This document shows positions 55,772 to 63,294 of a DNA stretch of 64,000 nucleotides, piece by piece. This DNA comes from Candidatus Competibacteraceae bacterium (GTDB lineage: Bacteria; Pseudomonadota; Gammaproteobacteria; Competibacterales; Competibacteraceae), in the NCBI GenBank assembly GCA_016713505.1, contig JADJPA010000001.1, positions 868,001 through 932,000 of the forward strand. Reading direction: 5' to 3'. Position 1 is the first letter of the stretch; each line of letters starts with the position of its first letter. The translations under genes and the position numbers were made by a program. The notes beneath the pieces were generated by a model. It did not search any database, had not been told where the DNA came from, and worked only from the letters and a program-made list of their open reading frames with translations.

Positions 55772-56866
55772 ATGCGTCCTGAAACTGCCGAGACCGCTAA
55801 ACCCTTGCGTTATGGTTTCACCACCGGCGCGTGCGCCACCGCGGCCAGCACGGCGGCCGCCAGCCGGTTGTTGACCGGGATCGCGCGGGATCAGATTGAA
55901 ATTCTGTTGCCGCGCGGCCAGCGTCCCCTGTTTCGGCTGGAATACTGCCGGCTGACGGAAACGGGCGCTGAGGCGGCCACGATCAAGGATGCCGGCGACG
56001 ATCCCGATGTGACGCACGGCGCCTTGGTTTTCGCTCGGGTCGCATTGAGTTCGCTTCCAGGGGCGCGCTTTCACGCCGGACCGGGAGTCGGTATCGTGAC
56101 TCGGCCCGGCTTGCCCGTTCCGGTCGGCGAGCCGGCTATCAATCCGACCCCGCGCCGGATGATCGTCGAGCATTTGGCGCGCTTGAGCGACCAACAGGGT
56201 TATACGGGCGGCTTCGAGATCACCCTCGGCATCGAGAACGGCGCCGAACTGGCGAGCAAAACCCTCAATCCCCGGTTAGGCATCGTCGGCGGGTTGTCGG
56301 TGCTCGGCACCACCGGTATCGTCCGGCCGTTTTCCTGCTCCGCCTATATTGCCTCCATCCAGCAAGCCATCGACGTGGCCCGCGCCAACGGAATCATCCA
56401 CATCGCCGCTTGTACGGGCGCCACCAGCGAGCAAACCCTGCGAGCGCGGTATGGACTGTCGGATCTCGCATTGATTGAGATGGGTGATTTTGCCGGAGCG
56501 GTATTGAAGCACCTGCGGCGCGCGCCGGTCCCTCAACTCAGTCTGGCCGGGGGATTCGGCAAGATCAGCAAGCTGGCGGCGGGCCATCTTGACTTGCACA
56601 GCCGCAGCTCCAGCGTGGATTTGCCCCTGCTGGCGCTGGAAGCAGCGGCGCTCGGCGCGAGTGAGGCGCTGCAAGCGGCCATGCGGGCCGCCAACACCAG
56701 CCAGCGGGCGCTGGCGCTGGCGCTGGCGGCGGGGTTGCCGTTGGGCGAGCGGGTGTGCGCGCAAGCCCGCGCCCGCGCCCGCGCCGTGTTACCGTCTGAA
56801 GTTGCGGTGGAAATCTGGGCGACCGACCGCGAAGGGCAGCCCGTCGGCCATGCCGGGTTTGCGTGA
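55772..56866 (+). CDS. cbiD: cobalt-precorrin-5B C1-methyltransferase
   Basis: This protein of about 364 residues shows LRYGFTTGACATAASTAAA near residue 12, PLGERVC near the end, GIVGGLSVLGTTGIVRPFS and GKISKLAAGHLDLHSRSS. These are CbiD signatures. It methylates C1 of cobalt-precorrin-5B in the anaerobic (early cobalt) cobalamin route. The ATG at 55772 is chosen by family length. cobK follows after 29 bases; cobM is nearby on the other strand, so only part of the pathway is in this window. Confidence 0.94.
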   Translation: MRPETAETAKPLRYGFTTGACATAASTAAASRLLTGIARDQIEILLPRGQRPLFRLEYCRLTETGAEAATIKDAGDDPDVTHGALVFARVALSSLPGARFHAGPGVGIVTRPGLPVPVGEPAINPTPRRMIVEHLARLSDQQGYTGGFEITLGIENGAELASKTLNPRLGIVGGLSVLGTTGIVRPFSCSAYIASIQQAIDVARANGIIHIAACTGATSEQTLRARYGLSDLALIEMGDFAGAVLKHLRRAPVPQLSLAGGFGKISKLAAGHLDLHSRSSSVDLPLLALEAAALGASEALQAAMRAANTSQRALALALAAGLPLGERVCAQARARARAVLPSEVAVEIWATDREGQPVGHAGFA

Positions 56867-56895
56867 ATGCGCCTTGAAAGCGGCCCGCCGCTCCC

Positions 56896-57672
56896 ATGCG
56901 TATTTTGATTCTCGGCGGTACCGGCGAAGCGGTGAAGCTGGCGCGTGGCGTGGCGTCGGTCCACGCCGTCACTTACAGCATCGCTGGCAAGGGACGTGTG
57001 CCGGAGTTGCCTTGCGCGGTGCGAGTCGGCGGTTTCGGGGGTGTCGAGGGCTTGGCGGCGTTCCTGCGCGAGAACGGTATCGAGCTGGTGTTAGATATCA
57101 CTCATCCCTATGCGGCGCAAATCAGCCGTCATGCCGCGCTGGCGGCGAGCATGACCGGGATCCCACTCTGGGCTTACCGGCGTCCGCCGTGGCAACCGCA
57201 AGCCGGCGATGACTGGCGAGTTGTCCCCGATTGGGCGGGAGTGATGGCAGCGCTCAGCCCCAGCAGGCGGCCGTTTTTCACCATCGGTTTGGAACCCTTG
57301 AGCCATGTCGCCGAAATTCCGCCCTGGCAACATTGGCGGGTGCGCTGTTTGGCGGCAACCCCGCCGGTTTTACCGCGCTTGACGGTGTTGTGCGCCACCG
57401 GTCCCTTCCCCTTGGAACAGGAGTTGACGTTGCTGCGCGATGGTCGGATCGATGCCTTAGTGGTGAAAAACAGCGGCGGTAACGCGGTCGAGGCGAAATT
57501 GCTGGCGGCGCGGCGGCTGGGCTTGCCCGTGGTCATGTTGGAACGACCGAGGTTGCCGCCGGTGGAGCCGGTGTTTGACGACGTGGAAAAGTTGGCCAGC
57601 GAACTTTTAGCGGCGAATCGCACTCCGACCCCTAAACTGATGATGCGACGGAAGGGTTGGCGAGAAGAATGA
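56896..57672 (+). CDS. cobK: precorrin-6A / cobalt-precorrin-6A reductase
   Basis: This 258-residue protein opens with the nucleotide-binding loop MRILILGGTGEAVKLARGV and has LVLDITHPYAAQISRHAA, FFTIGLEPL and VVKNSGGNAVEAKLLAARRLGLPVVMLERP, matching CobK/CbiJ. It reduces a double bond of precorrin-6A with NAD(P)H. Its place right after cbiD supports the cobalt-containing version of the substrate. Confidence 0.94.
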   Translation: MRILILGGTGEAVKLARGVASVHAVTYSIAGKGRVPELPCAVRVGGFGGVEGLAAFLRENGIELVLDITHPYAAQISRHAALAASMTGIPLWAYRRPPWQPQAGDDWRVVPDWAGVMAALSPSRRPFFTIGLEPLSHVAEIPPWQHWRVRCLAATPPVLPRLTVLCATGPFPLEQELTLLRDGRIDALVVKNSGGNAVEAKLLAARRLGLPVVMLERPRLPPVEPVFDDVEKLASELLAANRTPTPKLMMRRKGWREE

Positions 57673-57798
57673 AACTGATTTTCGCCTGACGGGCATTCTG
57701 CCTTGGCGGTGGTTCGCTGGCGGGACGAGAGCGGTAAACAACCATTTTCGTGTGATAAGGTGCGGTTGCTTCAATAAATTACAGCGAGGAGAATCTCG

Positions 57799-58488
57799 AT
57801 GGATGTCGGCTCATTGTTCGATCAGCTTTTGCAGTCGGGGCGCGACTTGGTGGCCAAGGGTCAAAATCTGGCGGAGCAGAAACTGGATATTCCCAGCGAC
57901 CGCTCGCAGCGGGAGGCGACCTTGGCGAGCATGGGCAAGGGCGCGGCGATGGCGGGCGTGGCGGCGCTGCTGCTCGGCACCGGAGTCGGGCGGAGTTTGT
58001 CCGGGCTGGCGCTCAAGCTCGGCAGCCTCGGCGCGATCGGCGGGCTCGCCTACAAAACCTATCAAGACTGGCAAGCTAAGAACGCCGGCAATCAGGCCGC
58101 CGATCTGGGTGCGGGCGTCAATGCGCTCAGCGGTCCCCAGCTTGAAAAGCGTAGCCTGGCGTTGTTGAAAGCCATGATCGCCGCCGCCAAGGCTGACGGG
58201 CATATCGATGAAAAGGAACAGAGCGCCATCGACAGCTACCTGCATAAGCTCGATCTCAACCCGGAAGCCCTGCATTTGCTCAAGACGGAAATCGCCAAGC
58301 CGCTGAATGCCCAGGATGTGGCCGCGGGTGCGGATTCGCCGGCGGCGGCGGCGGAAATCTATGTGACCTCGCTGCTGGCGATCAATCTCGATAACGACCA
58401 GGAGCGCGCCTATATGGACGAACTGGCCAGAGCGTTGAAGCTGCCGCCAGGGCTGATTGCGGAGCTGCAAAATAGCGCCAAGGCGTAA
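57799..58488 (+). CDS. DUF533 / YebE-like protein with TerB-type domain
   Basis: This 229-residue protein has an amphipathic N-terminus, a glycine-rich hydrophobic segment at about 48-75 (MAGVAALLLGTGVGRSLSGL) and a C-terminal helical domain with LLKAMIAAAKADGHIDEKEQ, the TerB/DUF533 acidic motif that may bind metal. It resembles E. coli YebE, an inner-membrane protein of unknown function linked to envelope stress in that species. GAGGAGA precedes the ATG. It stands alone between cobK and the convergent cobM. Confidence 0.85.
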   Translation: MDVGSLFDQLLQSGRDLVAKGQNLAEQKLDIPSDRSQREATLASMGKGAAMAGVAALLLGTGVGRSLSGLALKLGSLGAIGGLAYKTYQDWQAKNAGNQAADLGAGVNALSGPQLEKRSLALLKAMIAAAKADGHIDEKEQSAIDSYLHKLDLNPEALHLLKTEIAKPLNAQDVAAGADSPAAAAEIYVTSLLAINLDNDQERAYMDELARALKLPPGLIAELQNSAKA

Positions 58489-58498
58489 GCGATCAGCG

Positions 58499-59296
58499 CT
58501 AAGCCCGGCCGTTTGACGGTTTACCGCCTTGCTCATCCGCCTTTGCGTTCGCTCGATACCACTCGGCGTGTTCGGCGCTGTAGAGGTAAGACGGCGGAAA
58601 CCCTGCCGGCTGAAGCACCCGCCCGACCAGAATCAGCGCGGTGCGGGTGAAGCCTTGCAAGGCCACCTTTTGGGCGATATCGGCCAGCGTGCCGATCACG
58701 CCATCCTGATCCGGCCAGGACACGCGGTGCAATACCGCCGTCGGGCAGTCCGCGCCGTAGTGCGGGATCAGTTCGGCGACGATCTCTTGCAATTTGTCCA
58801 CGCTGAGATAAATCGCCAGCGTGGCTCGATGGCGGGCCAGTTCGGGTAGGCTTTCGCCCTCCGGCATCGGGGTTTTGCCGGCGTGGCGGGTCAGGATGAT
58901 GGTCTGGCTGATACCGGGCAGGGTCAGTTCGCGCCCCAGCAGCGCGGCCCCGGCGAAGGCGGCGGTCACGCCTGGCACCACTTGGTAGGGAATTCGGTAC
59001 TTTTCCAATTCGCGCATCTGTTCGCCGATGGCGCCATACAGCGAAGGGTCGCCGGTATGCACCCGCGCCACGTTCCAGCCTCGTTCGTGCGCGGCGCGGA
59101 TGCGGGCGATGATCTCCGTCAAATCCAGATCGGCGGTATTGACGGTTTCGGCAGCGGGATTGGCCGTCAGGACAACTTCTTTCGGCACCAGCGAGCCGGC
59201 GTATAACACCAGCGGGCATTCGCGGATCAAGCGCTGGCCCTTGACGGTGATCAGTTCGGGGTCGCCAGGACCGGCGCCGATGAAATAGACGGTCAT
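58499..59296 (-). CDS. cobM: precorrin-4 C11-methyltransferase (CobM/CbiF)
   Basis: This 265-residue tetrapyrrole methylase begins TVYFIGAGPGDPELITVKG, has ARVHTGDPSLYGAIGEQM near 78 and VVPGVTAAFAGAALLGRELT near 105, all typical of CobM/CbiF. It methylates C11 of (cobalt-)precorrin-4. With CbiD in the same region, the cobalt-early route is likely. Its ATG overlaps the nosL stop by 4 bases, an unexpected coupling to copper-chaperone genes. The last residues are hydrophilic and lie 10 bases from the convergent DUF533 gene. Confidence 0.95.
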   Translation of the reverse strand: MTVYFIGAGPGDPELITVKGQRLIRECPLVLYAGSLVPKEVVLTANPAAETVNTADLDLTEIIARIRAAHERGWNVARVHTGDPSLYGAIGEQMRELEKYRIPYQVVPGVTAAFAGAALLGRELTLPGISQTIILTRHAGKTPMPEGESLPELARHRATLAIYLSVDKLQEIVAELIPHYGADCPTAVLHRVSWPDQDGVIGTLADIAQKVALQGFTRTALILVGRVLQPAGFPPSYLYSAEHAEWYRANAKADEQGGKPSNGRA

Positions 59297-59802
59297 TCAA
59301 ATTTCCCGTGGTCGAGGTTGTCCAGCGCTGGCGGGGTGAGCTCATCGAAGCGGAGAATGCGCTTGCCTTTATGGTCCCGCTGAAATTCTTCCGCCTCCGC
59401 CTGGGTCGCCAGCGGCACCGGTTCGTGGCCCATCGGCCCCAGCACGTCGGAGCCGATCACATACCACGCGGCGCGGGCATCGAGCCGCTTCACGCCGTAA
59501 TAGTCGGTGACGCCGGTGACCGCGATGTCGGCCTGGGTGTGGTCGGGTGCGTATTTTGGCAAATTCAGCAGGTATTTGAACAAATCCTTGGCGCCGTCGA
59601 AATGATGGACGTGGCCGTCTTTGTACAGCACCGTCGCCACCCAGTCAGGATAGCGGCTGACGAACATTCCACAGACCGGGCAGGTGTCCTTGGACCCAGG
59701 GGCGGGCAGTTGTAGCTCTTGACTCCAGGCTGGCGACCGGCTGAGCAGCCATAGCGCCGCCGCCAGCCAGCCAGCACCCAGTAGCGAGGCGCTCGGTTTC
59801 AT
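59293..59802 (-). CDS. nosL: NosL copper chaperone
   Basis: This 169-residue protein has a signal peptide (about 1-28), then DTCPVCGMFVSRYPDW with C41, C44 and M46, and GPMGHEPVPL near 122. These are the NosL copper-binding marks. NosL delivers Cu(I) to the CuZ site of nitrous-oxide reductase. It lacks the lipobox cysteine of many NosL lipoproteins: the signal ends in SPAWSQE. It overlaps both neighbours by 4 bases, downstream of a second NosL-like gene. Confidence 0.9.
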   Translation of the reverse strand: MKPSASLLGAGWLAAALWLLSRSPAWSQELQLPAPGSKDTCPVCGMFVSRYPDWVATVLYKDGHVHHFDGAKDLFKYLLNLPKYAPDHTQADIAVTGVTDYYGVKRLDARAAWYVIGSDVLGPMGHEPVPLATQAEAEEFQRDHKGKRILRFDELTPPALDNLDHGKFE

Positions 59803-60428
59803 CGACCGTGTCCGATCCCGTGCTGTCGTTGCTCGGCCCGCTTCTTGCGGATCATCAGCGTATCGCCGGCCATGCTTTGATAAGCCGCTTTAAGCGCGGC
59901 ATCGAAATCGCCCAGCTCGCCGCCTTGTTCGGCTTTGGCGGCTTTGGCGGCGGCTTGGGAAGCAAAGGCGACCTTGCTTTGAGCCGTCATCACGCCCGGC
60001 AGCTTGGAGCCGATGAGGTAGCTTGCGCCGTCCGCGTCGAACAGGGGTTTGGGGTCGGTTTTCGCACCGAAATCAGCGGCGTAGATGGCTTTCGGGCCAC
60101 GGTCTAGATTCAGTGCCAAGCTGACTGCGGCGCAGTGCAAAGAGCAGGTCGCGTCTGTCAAGTCGTCCTGGTAATGCACCAAGTGGCGGCTGTGGTGGTA
60201 TTGCTGGCGGTCCATGCCGCAATACGGACATTTCGGAAATTTGGCGATATCGTCGTTTTGCGGGTTGGCGTCCGGCGCGGTTTTGGGGACGAATTGCAGC
60301 GGCGTACCCTCGTTTTCACATTTCGTGGCGAGAGCCGGTGGGCTTAGGGTGGCGATGCCCGTGGCAGCGCCCGCTGCGGCGAGCAGACGGAGCAGCTGGC
60401 GGCGTTCGGGATTAGGGTTATTATTCAT
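59799..60428 (-). CDS. NosL-like protein with Tat signal
   Basis: This 209-residue protein begins with a twin-arginine signal (ERRQLLRLLAAAGAATG, R9 R10). The mature part has KCPYCGMDRQQYHHSRHLVHY (C67, C70) and TCSLHC (C95, C99), together a probable metal site with histidines. It resembles the NosL family but has extra cysteines and a different export route. It is likely a periplasmic copper carrier or storage protein working with the next gene, nosL, whose start overlaps its stop. This pairing is inference. Confidence 0.82.
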   Translation of the reverse strand: MNNNPNPERRQLLRLLAAAGAATGIATLSPPALATKCENEGTPLQFVPKTAPDANPQNDDIAKFPKCPYCGMDRQQYHHSRHLVHYQDDLTDATCSLHCAAVSLALNLDRGPKAIYAADFGAKTDPKPLFDADGASYLIGSKLPGVMTAQSKVAFASQAAAKAAKAEQGGELGDFDAALKAAYQSMAGDTLMIRKKRAEQRQHGIGHGR

Positions 60429-60488
60429 TTAAGGTGATCTCCCAACTCTTAAAAAGCGTCGCTAGTATACCGTGACCCCGGAAAAACC

Positions 60489-60983
60489 TTACAGTAAGCC
60501 CGCTATTTCCTCGGCGAAAGCCTCGGGTGTGGATTCGCCGATGATCCGGCCGCGAATGACGCCTTTTCGGTCGACGATATAGGTGACCGGCAAGGCCATG
60601 ACCTGATACTGGCGCGTCACCTCGCCCTGCCGGTCGAGCAGTACCGGGTAGGAAATACCCAGTTGGTTGACGAACGGTCGGACCGTATCCGGCGGTTGCA
60701 GCACGTTGACGGCCAGGACCGTTAAGCCTCGGTCGCGATACTGACGATACACCGGCTCCAGCGCGGTCATTTCGCTGCGGCAGGAGGGACACCAGTCGGC
60801 CCAGAACCGGATGGCGACGACTCGGTTGGCGTATTGGTCGGGATAACGGACTGCCGCGCCATCCAGTCGGTCCAACGCGAAAGCGGGAGCGGTGGAGCCG
60901 ATGCGCAACGCCGGCAGCGCTTGTTCGCAAGCGGCCAGCAGAGCGAGCAGCAGAATAGCCGTCAGGGCTAAAAACGGTCTCAT
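60489..60983 (-). CDS. TlpA/ResA-like thioredoxin lipoprotein
   Basis: This 164-residue protein has a lipoprotein signal (LLLALLAAC, C19) and a thioredoxin fold with WCPSC (C65, C68) and the cis-proline block VMALPVTYIVDRKG. It is a periplasmic, membrane-anchored disulfide reductase or oxidase. Next to the two NosL-like genes it may keep their cysteines or copper sites reduced, as related proteins do for cytochrome maturation; that link is inference. It is the first gene of the four-gene reverse run. Confidence 0.92.
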   Translation of the reverse strand: MRPFLALTAILLLALLAACEQALPALRIGSTAPAFALDRLDGAAVRYPDQYANRVVAIRFWADWCPSCRSEMTALEPVYRQYRDRGLTVLAVNVLQPPDTVRPFVNQLGISYPVLLDRQGEVTRQYQVMALPVTYIVDRKGVIRGRIIGESTPEAFAEEIAGLL

Positions 60984-61067
60984 GGTGGAATCGCGCCTCG
61001 TCCAACACGGTCTAAAGGTTCAGGTTTGCGAATAGCGAAGCATAAACGACTTGGCCGGGTGGCGAAC

Positions 61068-61730
61068 ATGCGTGTGTTGTTGGTGGAAGACGATGCCATG
61101 ATCGGGGAGAGCTTGCGCAAGGGCTTGCGGCTGGAAGGCTTCACCGTGGATTGGGTTCGAGACGGGCGCGGCGCGGAACTGGCCTCGGAAACGACCGATT
61201 ATGCGCTGGTGCTGCTGGATTTGGGGTTGCCGAAAAAGGACGGCTTGAGCGTGCTGCGCGGCTGGCGCCAGCGCGGCTCGACGGTGCCGGTGCTGGTGCT
61301 GACCGCGCGTGATGCGGTGGCGGATCGGGTCGTGGGCTTGGACAGTGGGGCGGATGATTATCTGGTCAAGCCGTTCGATTTGAGCGAGTTGCTGGCGCGA
61401 ATGCGCGCGCTGCTGCGACGGCGGGCGGGGCGGGCGCGCGCTTTGCTTGAAACGGGGGTGTTGCGGCTCGACCCGGTCGCCCGCAGCGTAGAGCATTGCG
61501 GTCAAGCGGTTGCCTTGTCGTCGCGAGAGTTTACCCTGCTGCACGCGCTGATGGAAACACCAGACGCGGTGTTGTCTCGCGAGCAGTTGGAGGATCGGCT
61601 CTACGGTTGGGGAGAAGAAGTGGAAAGCAACGCTGTCGAGGTGCATATCCACAACCTGCGCCGCAAGCTGAACCCGCAGCTGATCCGCACCGTGCGCGGA
61701 GTCGGTTATCGGTTGGATGATGGCGCCTGA
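61068..61730 (+). CDS. OmpR-family response regulator (QseB/PmrA-like), orphan
   Basis: This 220-residue regulator has a receiver domain with D8, D9, the phospho-acceptor D51 (LLDLGLPKKDGL), T79 and K101 (VKPFDL), then a winged-helix DNA-binding domain (about 125-218) ending VRGVGYRLDD. It resembles QseB/PmrA. The ATG at 61068 gives MRVLLVEDDAM. A sensor kinase normally follows, and an ATGATG at 61717 overlaps the stop as if one began there, but the darP remnant on the other strand takes its place. Confidence 0.92.
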   Translation: MRVLLVEDDAMIGESLRKGLRLEGFTVDWVRDGRGAELASETTDYALVLLDLGLPKKDGLSVLRGWRQRGSTVPVLVLTARDAVADRVVGLDSGADDYLVKPFDLSELLARMRALLRRRAGRARALLETGVLRLDPVARSVEHCGQAVALSSREFTLLHALMETPDAVLSREQLEDRLYGWGEEVESNAVEVHIHNLRRKLNPQLIRTVRGVGYRLDDGA

Positions 61731-61740
61731 ACCTTCGGCG

Positions 61741-62058
61741 CTAGCGGCGGGCTGTCGTCATCGTGAGCAGCACCGCGCGGATCGCCGCCGTTTCCGACTC
61801 ATCGAGCTGTCGCATCAGCTTGCCGATCAGTTGCAGTTGTCGCTTGTGCGCCCCGCGTTGCGGCGTGGCTTGGGCTGCCTTTATCGCCGCCAGCAGTTCG
61901 TCCGATAGCGGCGCGTGCTTCAACTGGGTCGAAGTGAGTTTGACCAACTCTTCGCCCAAGTCTTGCAGGGCGGTCGCCTCGCGCTTGCGCTGGCTTTTAC
62001 TCGGCGGGCGGATGAAATCCCCGTCTTGAGGGCCGTCATCGAACCCAGGATCGGCCAT
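61741..62058 (-). pseudogene. darP: truncated DarP (YjgA, DUF615), N-terminal half only
   Basis: This 105-residue product matches the N-terminal half of DarP/YjgA: PPSKSQRKREATALQDLGEELVKL and HKRQLQLIGKLMRQLDE. Family members such as E. coli YjgA are about 180 residues, with a second helical half that is missing here. The reading frame stops 11 bases from the end of the response regulator, so there is no room for it. DarP assists late assembly of the large ribosomal subunit. Whether the short form works is unknown; it could also be a genuinely shorter lineage variant. Confidence 0.7.
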
Positions 62059-62159
62059 GGTGTTCCTACGGATTATTTTGAACCATAACGCAACGGCCCC
62101 GCCCGAAAAAGCGCCGGACAGGGCCGAGGTTGCATCGCGTGATCAAGCGAAGGCGACCG

Positions 62160-62597
62160 TCACGCCATGATCGCGCGCAGGTGCTCCCGCTGCTTTAAGG
62201 TCGCTTCGAATTCCTGCTCCTCCAGCGCCAGGGCATCGCGCGCGGAAACCATGCCCAGCGGCTTGCCGTTTTCGGCCACTGGAACGTGGCGGAACCCGTG
62301 TTCGTACATCAGGTGCAAGGCGTACAAAAACGGCTTGTCCGGATGCACGGTGACCGGATCGAGCGTCATGACCGTGGACAGCGGGGTGTTGTCCGGGTCG
62401 AGCCCTTCGGCGATCACCCGAAACAGCGCGTCCCGCTCGGTGAAGATGCCCACCAGGTGGCCGTGTTCCACGACGAGCAAAGCGCCGACGCGAGTTTGCC
62501 GCATCAAGCGTGCGGCTTCGCCCACGGTGGTTTTCGCTTGCGCGGTGGCCAAGACTTTTTGGTGAGCGACAATGCTGCGGAGAGTGCGTTGAGGCAT
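62160..62597 (-). CDS. CBS-domain pair protein
   Basis: This 145-residue protein is two tandem CBS domains: TVGEAARLMRQTRVGALLVV with GIFTERDALFRVIAEG, then VTVHPDKPFLYALHLMYEHG with GMVSARDALALEEQ. Such stand-alone pairs bind adenosine nucleotides and regulate partner proteins. The ATG at 62597 has GGAGAT 8 bases upstream, which rejects a longer start. It follows the darP remnant region on the same strand. Confidence 0.9.
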   Translation of the reverse strand: MPQRTLRSIVAHQKVLATAQAKTTVGEAARLMRQTRVGALLVVEHGHLVGIFTERDALFRVIAEGLDPDNTPLSTVMTLDPVTVHPDKPFLYALHLMYEHGFRHVPVAENGKPLGMVSARDALALEEQEFEATLKQREHLRAIMA

Positions 62598-63294
62598 CGT
62601 AATATCTCCTGATCTTGAGGGAAAGTAGAGGTAAAAAAGGTGATTCTCCTCAAATTTGCCAAAGTCTCTCAAGGCGTTGAGAGCCTTGGCTTATCTCTCT
62701 CGGTGATCGGGTTTTTTTACGGGAATCCGTTAGTTCTATTTCCCATCTTATACAAAATTTTTGACGGTTGCACGACTTTTTTCTTGCGGTTTTATGATGG
62801 GCTTATTCATTGTTATCGCGTGTTTTCAAATTATGGATTGATTAAAAAGAGCCTTAATTTATATTTATATGATTGATTTATAATCAATAATTTTAGAATA
62901 AAACAAGCGTGTAAATCCTGTGGTTATTTCTGATTCAGCGGCTTTTGATGCATTAAAATGGTGCATTCAGGGATTGAGTCTAATGCATCGAGAGCATCTT
63001 ATAAAACTAAAAGAGGCTGAATGGGAGATGAACAAACCTATCTCGCAAGAGTTTGATCGAGGTATTGGGAGTGTTTAATTAGGGCTGGATGGGGCCTGCG
63101 CCGCCGCCCGCGGACGCGGTGAAAGACCGGCTCATCGCCGCGATCGCGCCGGTTTGGGCGCTTCAGACCGCCGGCTGTTAATAGTCGGTCGGACGCGCTA
63201 ACCTAGAATTGATCGGCCATCGCGGCCAAGCGTCGGTGGCCGTTGGTTGGACCGTGGCTTTTCGAACGCTCGACCGCAACCCAGGATCACGCTC
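62598..63294. other. AT-rich, gene-poor stretch
   Basis: About 700 bases separate the CBS protein from the acyl-CoA dehydrogenase. The part from about 62640 to 63080 is much more AT-rich than the rest of the window and holds only one plausible ORF (62920-63078). The part from 63090 to 63294 returns to normal composition and shows no gene. No tRNA, terminator or insertion-sequence end was recognised. Confidence 0.6.
62920..63078 (+). CDS. possible 52-residue small protein or gene fragment
   Basis: A GTG-started ORF of 52 codons lies in the AT-rich stretch. The product begins VVISDSAAFDALKWCIQ and looks like a soluble, mostly helical protein (WCIQGLSLMHREHLIKLKEA). There is no ribosome site before the GTG, and the frame is closed by TAA shortly upstream, so this may be the end of an eroded gene. 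I recognise no family. Confidence 0.3.
   Translation: MVISDSAAFDALKWCIQGLSLMHREHLIKLKEAEWEMNKPISQEFDRGIGSV

Noticed and set aside
62640..62876. 78-codon hydrophobic ORF in the AT-rich stretch
   Set aside because: No ribosome site, it begins inside the leader of the divergent CBS gene, and its phenylalanine/leucine content follows from AT-rich DNA.
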